NCBI RefSeq assembly: GCF_006716745.1
Contig: NZ_VFPP01000001.1
Span: 8,133,386 to 8,197,385 of the forward strand
Length of the DNA: 64,000 bases
DNA from: Saccharothrix saharensis
Lineage (GTDB): Bacteria > Actinomycetota > Actinomycetes > Mycobacteriales > Pseudonocardiaceae
Direction of reading: 5' to 3'
Positions 60,306-64,000 of this stretch are shown piece after piece (position 1 is the first letter of the stretch; every line of letters starts with the position of its first letter). The notes under the pieces were generated by a model, which was not told the DNA's origin, did no database searches, and saw only the letters and a program-made list of their open reading frames with translations. Made by a program: the position numbers and the translations under genes.

Positions 60306-61290
60306 TGTCCAGGCGACCCGCCAACGTCGTGGCGGCGGCCGAGACCATGATCCCCAACGTGGTCACGCCCGCCGCCGCGTAGTCCGCCATCCGGCCCGCC
60401 ACCCGGTCGACCGGACCGACCAGCGACGTCGCGTCGATGAACTCGAACGGCAGGCAGGCGGCCGCCGCGGCGCGGTCACCGGCGCGGAGGTGGCCGTGCA
60501 GGTCGGCGACCGCCTGCGCGAAACCGAGCCGCACGGCCATCTTGCAGTAGAAGTTGTGCTCGGGGTCGCCGATGCCCAGGAGGTAGGCGTACTGCCCGCG
60601 CAACGCGTCCGCGGCGTCGCGCGGGTCGTCGGCGAACGACGTCGCCAGGCACGGCAGCACGTCGAACCCGTCCAGGCCGAGCCCGGCGCGCGCCCGCCCC
60701 GCGGCGATCTCGGCCACCGCGGACTCGACCCGCTCGGGCGAGGTGAACACGCCGATCCAGCCGTCCGCGACCTCGCCCGCGAGCCGCAGGTTCCTCGGCC
60801 CCACGGCGGCGAGGTACACCGGCAGGTCCGCCCGCAACGGCTCGGTGAACAGGTGCAGCGGTGCCCGCGTCGACCCCGACCGCGGCAGCGGGTAGTGCTC
60901 TCCCTCGTGGTGGACGGGGCCGCCGCGCAACGCCGCCCGCACGATCTCGACGTACTCGCGGGTCCGGGCGAGCGGCTGGTCGAACGCCGCGCCGTACCAG
61001 CCGTCGGCGACGTCCGGGTTCGACACGCCGAGGCCCAGCCGGAACCGCCCGCCGGACAGGCTGTCCAGGGTCGCCGCGGTCAGCGCGGCCATGGCCGGCG
61101 TCCGCCCCGGCACCTGCATCACGCCCGACGCGAGCGCGATCCGCTCGGTCCGCGCCGCCACGTACCCCAGCACGCTCGGCGCGTCGGACTTGTAGCCCTC
61201 CGGCGCCAGCGCGATGGCGTACCCCAACCGCTCGGCCTCCCGCGCCAACTCGCCCGCGCCCTGGTAGACCAGGTTCACACCCAGCTCCAT
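60259..61290 (-). CDS. LLM-class (F420-dependent type) oxidoreductase
   Basis: 343 residues, luciferase-like TIM barrel. Recognisable blocks are the early ELGVNLVYQGAGELAREAER, the TLDSLSGGRFRLGLGVSNP loop and PVYLAAVGPRNLRLAGEVADGWI. Actinomycete members usually use F420 or FMN to oxidise or reduce small molecules. It stands at the end of the type II PKS gene set, so it may tailor the polyketide. ATG 61290 has GGGGG 5 nt upstream. Its 3' end overlaps the convergent exporter. Confidence 0.87.
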   Translation of the reverse strand: MELGVNLVYQGAGELAREAERLGYAIALAPEGYKSDAPSVLGYVAARTERIALASGVMQVPGRTPAMAALTAATLDSLSGGRFRLGLGVSNPDVADGWYGAAFDQPLARTREYVEIVRAALRGGPVHHEGEHYPLPRSGSTRAPLHLFTEPLRADLPVYLAAVGPRNLRLAGEVADGWIGVFTSPERVESAVAEIAAGRARAGLGLDGFDVLPCLATSFADDPRDAADALRGQYAYLLGIGDPEHNFYCKMAVRLGFAQAVADLHGHLRAGDRAAAAACLPFEFIDATSLVGPVDRVAGRMADYAAAGVTTLGIMVSAAATTLAGRLDIIRQAALALERSGRG

Positions 61291-61318
61291 CGGTTCCCCC
61301 TTCCGGTCGCCGGAGTCG

Positions 61319-62047
61319 TCAGACGAGGTGGGCGCCACCGTCGACCAGCAGCACCTGCCCGGTCACGTACCGCGCGTCGACCAGGCCGAGGACGGCCTCG
61401 GCGACGTCCTCGGGCCGCCCCACCCGCTGCAACGGGGTCACCCGCTTGGTCATCTCGGCGATCTCGGTGAAGTCCTTGGTCCACGGCGTCTCGATCAGGC
61501 CGGGCGCGACGGCGTTGACGCGGACCTCCGGGCCGACCGTGTTGGCCAGCAGCCGGGTCATGTGCTCGATGGCCGCCTTGCTCACCGCGTACGGGATGGA
61601 GCTGCCCGCGGGCCTGCTGCCGGCCACCGACGACACGTTGACGATGCAGCCCTCGCCGGACTCCCGCAGGTGCGGCATCGCCGCCACGGAGGTCTGCCAG
61701 GTGCCCACGACGTTGAGGCCGAGGATCTCCCGCCACACCTCCGGCGTCACGGCGGCGAGGTCGGCGTGCGGGATGCGCCGGGTCGCGCCGGCGTTGTTCA
61801 CCAGCACGTCCAGCCGGCCGAACTCCTCGACCGCGCGGCGGACCAGCCCGCGCGCCTGCTCCTCCACGGCGACGTCCGCCCGGTGGTGGACGGCGCCGGG
61901 CAGCGACTCGGCGAGCCGCCGCCCGGCCTCGACCGACCGGACCGAGTTGACGACGACCCGGACGCCCTCCCCGGCGAGCCGGCGCGCCACCGCGCTGCCG
62001 ATGCCGGACGACGAGCCGGTCACGATGGCGACCCTCTTGTCGGTCAC
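61319..62047 (-). CDS. Ketoreductase-like SDR
   Basis: 242 residues with a complete SDR set: TGSSSGIG, NNAG, Ser in NVSSVAGS and YAVSK. It ends with the FabG-like TGQVLLVDGGAHLV. In a type II PKS setting, a FabG-like SDR commonly reduces one keto group of the polyketide or a tailoring intermediate. The GTG start (62047) has AGGAGG 6 nt upstream. It lies next to the broken PPOX gene and the aromatase/cyclase on the same strand. Confidence 0.87.
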   Translation of the reverse strand: MTDKRVAIVTGSSSGIGSAVARRLAGEGVRVVVNSVRSVEAGRRLAESLPGAVHHRADVAVEEQARGLVRRAVEEFGRLDVLVNNAGATRRIPHADLAAVTPEVWREILGLNVVGTWQTSVAAMPHLRESGEGCIVNVSSVAGSRPAGSSIPYAVSKAAIEHMTRLLANTVGPEVRVNAVAPGLIETPWTKDFTEIAEMTKRVTPLQRVGRPEDVAEAVLGLVDARYVTGQVLLVDGGAHLV

Positions 62048-62096
62048 GACGAACCTCCTGCCTGCGCGGAGCCCGGTCGGTCCGGGACCTCCGGTG

Positions 62097-62442
62097 CTAC
62101 CCGGTCGCGCGCGAGTCGCGCCGACCGTCGATGCCCCACGACGTCACCCGTCCGGGGTGGATGCGGATGAGCGGCTCGGGCCCGTCGACCGCTTCGGCGC
62201 GGCCCCGGACCTCGATGCCGCGCGGCACCCACGGCGGCCCGGTGCGTGCGGCCGACGTCGCGCCACTCCTTGCTCTGCGCCATGCCGTGGCCGCCGATCC
62301 CGATGACCTCGGGGTCGAGCCGCCAGCCGACCGGGCACACGTGCGGCAGGCCGTCGCGGCCCGCGGTCGCGATCCGGGCCGGCAGTTCGCGGTGGGGGCC
62401 CGACCGGGGGTAGTCGGTCTCGGCTGCGGTGGAGATGCCCAT
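62097..62442 (-). pseudogene. PPOX-fold (F420/FMN) protein with internal deletion and frameshift
   Basis: The start (ATG 62442) and N-terminal ~70 codons encode a PPOX-type F420-binding protein (RELPARIATAGRDGLPHV; WRLDPEVIGIGGHGMAQSKE; RDVGRTHRAAV). After about 62240 the family sequence continues in another frame (WVPRGIEVRGRAEAVDGPEP; IRIHPGRVTSWGID), ending at TAG 62097. About ten residues that usually join these parts are missing. The original frame runs on to 62044 but encodes Arg/His/Pro-rich non-family sequence. A small deletion that shifts the frame explains this; a sequencing error would not restore the lost residues. Confidence 0.65.
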
Positions 62443-62486
62443 GGTCGCCTCTCGTCGTGGGGGTGCGGTGTTCCCGTCGTCCCACC

Positions 62487-63437
62487 TCACGACGACGGGT
62501 GCCGCGCTTCGGCGTGGGCACCCGCACGGCTCACCGTGGCCCGGCTGTTGCGCCCCAACGCCTCCCGCAGGTACGCCGCGGCGTCCGCCACCGTCCGCCC
62601 CTCGCCCAGCACCTCGGGCACGGCGTCCGGGTTGATGGCCACCGTGTGCCGCGCGGTGACCACGACGCCGTCCGCGGTGTCCTCGAACGCCCACGAACCG
62701 CTGTGCCCGAACAGCAGCTTCGGCGGCACCAACTGCTTGTAGACGATCGACGACGGCTCGAAGCACAGCCGGACGGACTCGGTCGTGTGCGCCGAGCCGT
62801 CCGCGGTGACCGTGTCCATCTCCATGTGCTGCACGCCCGGCTCGTCCTCCCGCAGCACGACCCGGCGCACGTGCGGCAGCCGGTCGGGCCACGCGTCCGA
62901 GCGGTGGACGAACGCGTAGGCGTCCGCCGCGGCCCCCGGCAGCCGGACCACGTCGCTGAACGAGAACACCAGGTCGTCGACCGGGTGGTCCTGCTCGGCG
63001 ATCCGGGCGAGCGCGGCCAGCTCGACGGGGCTGTTGCGGTCCACCGCCCGGGTGATCCACTCCAGCGCGTCGGCGTCGTCGTCCACGGCGGTGAAGTCGT
63101 GCTCCAGCACCACCTCGGTGCGCCCGCCGGGCAGCCGGGTGAACCGCCAGGCGCCGCCCATGGACGCCACCGGCGCCTGGCCGCGCTCCTGCCGGAACGT
63201 GATCCGCAACCCCGCCCCGTCCAGCTCGCGCCGCGAGGTCCAGGACTTGACCTCGCCGTTGACCAGCGCCCAGAGCCGGAACCGCTCCTCGCGCTCACCG
63301 CGCTCCAGGTGCTCCACGTGCAGGCTGGGTGCGAAGATCACCGGCCACCGGGTCACGTCCGCCACCAGCGCGTACAGGCTCTCCGCGGGCGCGGCGACGA
63401 CCAGGGTGTGCTCGGTGTGCCGGCGCGCCGCGCTCAC
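62487..63437 (-). CDS. Type II PKS aromatase/cyclase (didomain)
   Basis: 316 residues made of two START/SRPBCC-like halves, about 1-150 (HTLVVAAPAESLYALVADV; RWPVIFAPSLHVEHL) and about 155-305 (DLVFSFSDVVRLPG; AYAFVHRSDAWPDRLPHV). This is the didomain aromatase/cyclase layout that folds and aromatises the first ring of a reduced aromatic polyketide. The GTG overlaps the ACP stop by four bases (GTGA), giving tight coupling. The next gene downstream is the PPOX remnant. Confidence 0.9.
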   Translation of the reverse strand: MSAARRHTEHTLVVAAPAESLYALVADVTRWPVIFAPSLHVEHLERGEREERFRLWALVNGEVKSWTSRRELDGAGLRITFRQERGQAPVASMGGAWRFTRLPGGRTEVVLEHDFTAVDDDADALEWITRAVDRNSPVELAALARIAEQDHPVDDLVFSFSDVVRLPGAAADAYAFVHRSDAWPDRLPHVRRVVLREDEPGVQHMEMDTVTADGSAHTTESVRLCFEPSSIVYKQLVPPKLLFGHSGSWAFEDTADGVVVTARHTVAINPDAVPEVLGEGRTVADAAAYLREALGRNSRATVSRAGAHAEARHPSS

Positions 63438-63691
63438 TTCGCCCCGGCCAGGTTGTCGTTGACCAGGTCGAGCAGCGCGCGGGGCGTCTCCAGCTCGACC
63501 ATCACCTCGTCCGGCAGGCTGATGCCGAAGTCCCGCTCGATGCGCGCCGCGGTCTCCATCAGCGCGAGCGAGTCGTAGCCGAGGTCGCTGAACGGCACGT
63601 CGGTGATGTCGGCGCGCAGGTCCGCGCTCTCCTCCTCGCCCGCGCAGCTGACCAGGATGGTGCGCAGGTCGTCGATCGTCATGGTGCTCAT
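63434..63691 (-). CDS. Type II PKS acyl carrier protein
   Basis: 85-residue acyl carrier protein. The phosphopantetheine attachment Ser41 lies in DLGYDSLALMETA, the signature of type II PKS ACPs. The ATG at 63691 has GAGGAG 6 nt upstream; an ATG three codons in is less likely. It sits between the chain-length factor and the aromatase/cyclase, the standard minimal PKS order. Confidence 0.94.
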   Translation of the reverse strand: MSTMTIDDLRTILVSCAGEEESADLRADITDVPFSDLGYDSLALMETAARIERDFGISLPDEVMVELETPRALLDLVNDNLAGAK

Positions 63692-63728
63692 CTCTCACTC
63701 CTCGCAGTCGATGGGCCCGGCCGAGGTC

Positions 63729-64000
63729 TCAGCCGGGTACGGCGGTGACCACGACCGCCGAGTTGAAGCCCCAACGGCCGCGCCCGAGCACCAGGGCCGT
63801 GGCGACCCGGGCCTCCCGGGGCGAGCCGTGGACCAGGTCGAGCCCGTAGTCGTCCGGCACGTCGGCGGTGCCCGCCGTCGCCGGGATCACGCCGTCGCGG
63901 AGGGACAGCAGCGCGGCGACCACGTCGAGCGGCCCGCCGCCGGAGAACAACCGGCCGGTCAGGCTCTTGGGCGCGGTGACCGGGACGCCGCGCGGGCCGA
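63729..64000 (-). CDS. Type II PKS chain-length factor (KS-beta), partial
   Basis: Only the C-terminal ~90 residues are present; the 5' end is beyond base 64000. The lysine loop reads TAPKSLTGRLFSGGGPLDV: the catalytic His of ketosynthases (KxxTGH) is Arg here, which marks the chain-length factor subunit rather than KS-alpha. The segment GRGRWGFNSAVVV is the conserved C-terminal NSA motif. The KS-alpha gene should lie just beyond the window, on the same strand. Chain length and starter cannot be deduced from this piece. Confidence 0.88.
   Translation of the reverse strand, partial: GPRGVPVTAPKSLTGRLFSGGGPLDVVAALLSLRDGVIPATAGTADVPDDYGLDLVHGSPREARVATALVLGRGRWGFNSAVVVTAVPG

Noticed and set aside
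63729-64000. KS-alpha ketosynthase
   Set aside because: The position of the catalytic His in KxxTGH is Arg, which identifies the chain-length factor instead.

Overview
The window is very GC-rich, with strong G/C preference at third codon positions, frequent GTG starts and dense short-overlap operons. It carries SARP/NB-ARC regulators, TPR-STAND proteins, F420-type enzymes and a type II polyketide synthase. This points to a filamentous actinomycete, most likely Pseudonocardiales (Saccharothrix/Actinosynnema/Lentzea-like); the genus is an inference. No tRNA, rRNA, CRISPR array, integrase or transposase was seen.

1-29.8 kb is a polysaccharide-utilisation region. A sugar ABC transporter (1-2174, minus) carries two LacI-type operators upstream. 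The same 16-bp palindrome recurs upstream of two secreted GH43/AbfB arabinofuranosidase-like enzymes (24452-27317) and of a secreted GH43 exo-beta-1,3-galactanase-like enzyme with a ricin-type CBM (28356-29798). Between them lies an intracellular uronate branch: a BNR propeller lyase candidate, KDG kinase, KduI, KduD, and an operon of DUF2264, ABC transporter, DUF624 and GH88. It also holds two paralogous regulators with DeoR-type HTH and LacI-type sensors, and its promoters share a GATC-R-W-AAAC motif. The best joint reading is use of type II arabinogalactan or a related uronate-capped plant polysaccharide: side chains are trimmed outside the cell, oligosaccharides are imported, unsaturated uronate is released by GH88 and processed by KduI, KduD and the kinase to KDPG. 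A GH30-like remnant beside the lyase suggests part of the set was lost. Inserted in this region (2.5-9.8 kb) are an AfsR-like regulator, a tiny membrane peptide, a GT-B-like protein and an NB-ARC/TPR protein.

29.8-46.3 kb holds an unusual glutamyl-tRNA synthetase, an unknown two-gene membrane/Cys-rich pair, and a signalling or conflict-type cluster: a 1891-residue TPR-CHAT protease, a SLATT/DUF4231 membrane protein and a DUF4062-NB-ARC-TPR STAND protein. An MFS/DeoR pair, a decayed MarR gene and an APC transporter follow.

46.3-52.1 kb has an APH-fold kinase, a copper pair (cupredoxin plus a multicopper oxidase broken by one base in a G run), a Pro-Gln-repeat Excalibur-like protein, and a secreted CBM2-CE2 esterase under a CebR-type operator.

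52.3-64 kb is secondary metabolism. An exported HAL/PAL-fold protein lacks the MIO-forming triad. Beside it is a tight minus-strand operon of a tryptophan-2,3-dioxygenase-like enzyme, an AurF-type di-iron N-oxygenase, an ACC-synthase-like PLP enzyme, an SDR without its catalytic Tyr, and a kynurenine-formamidase-like hydrolase. A chloramphenicol-type exporter behind a leader peptide and hairpins comes next. The last genes are type II PKS genes (LLM oxidoreductase, ketoreductase, broken PPOX gene, aromatase/cyclase, ACP, chain-length factor) that run off the right edge.
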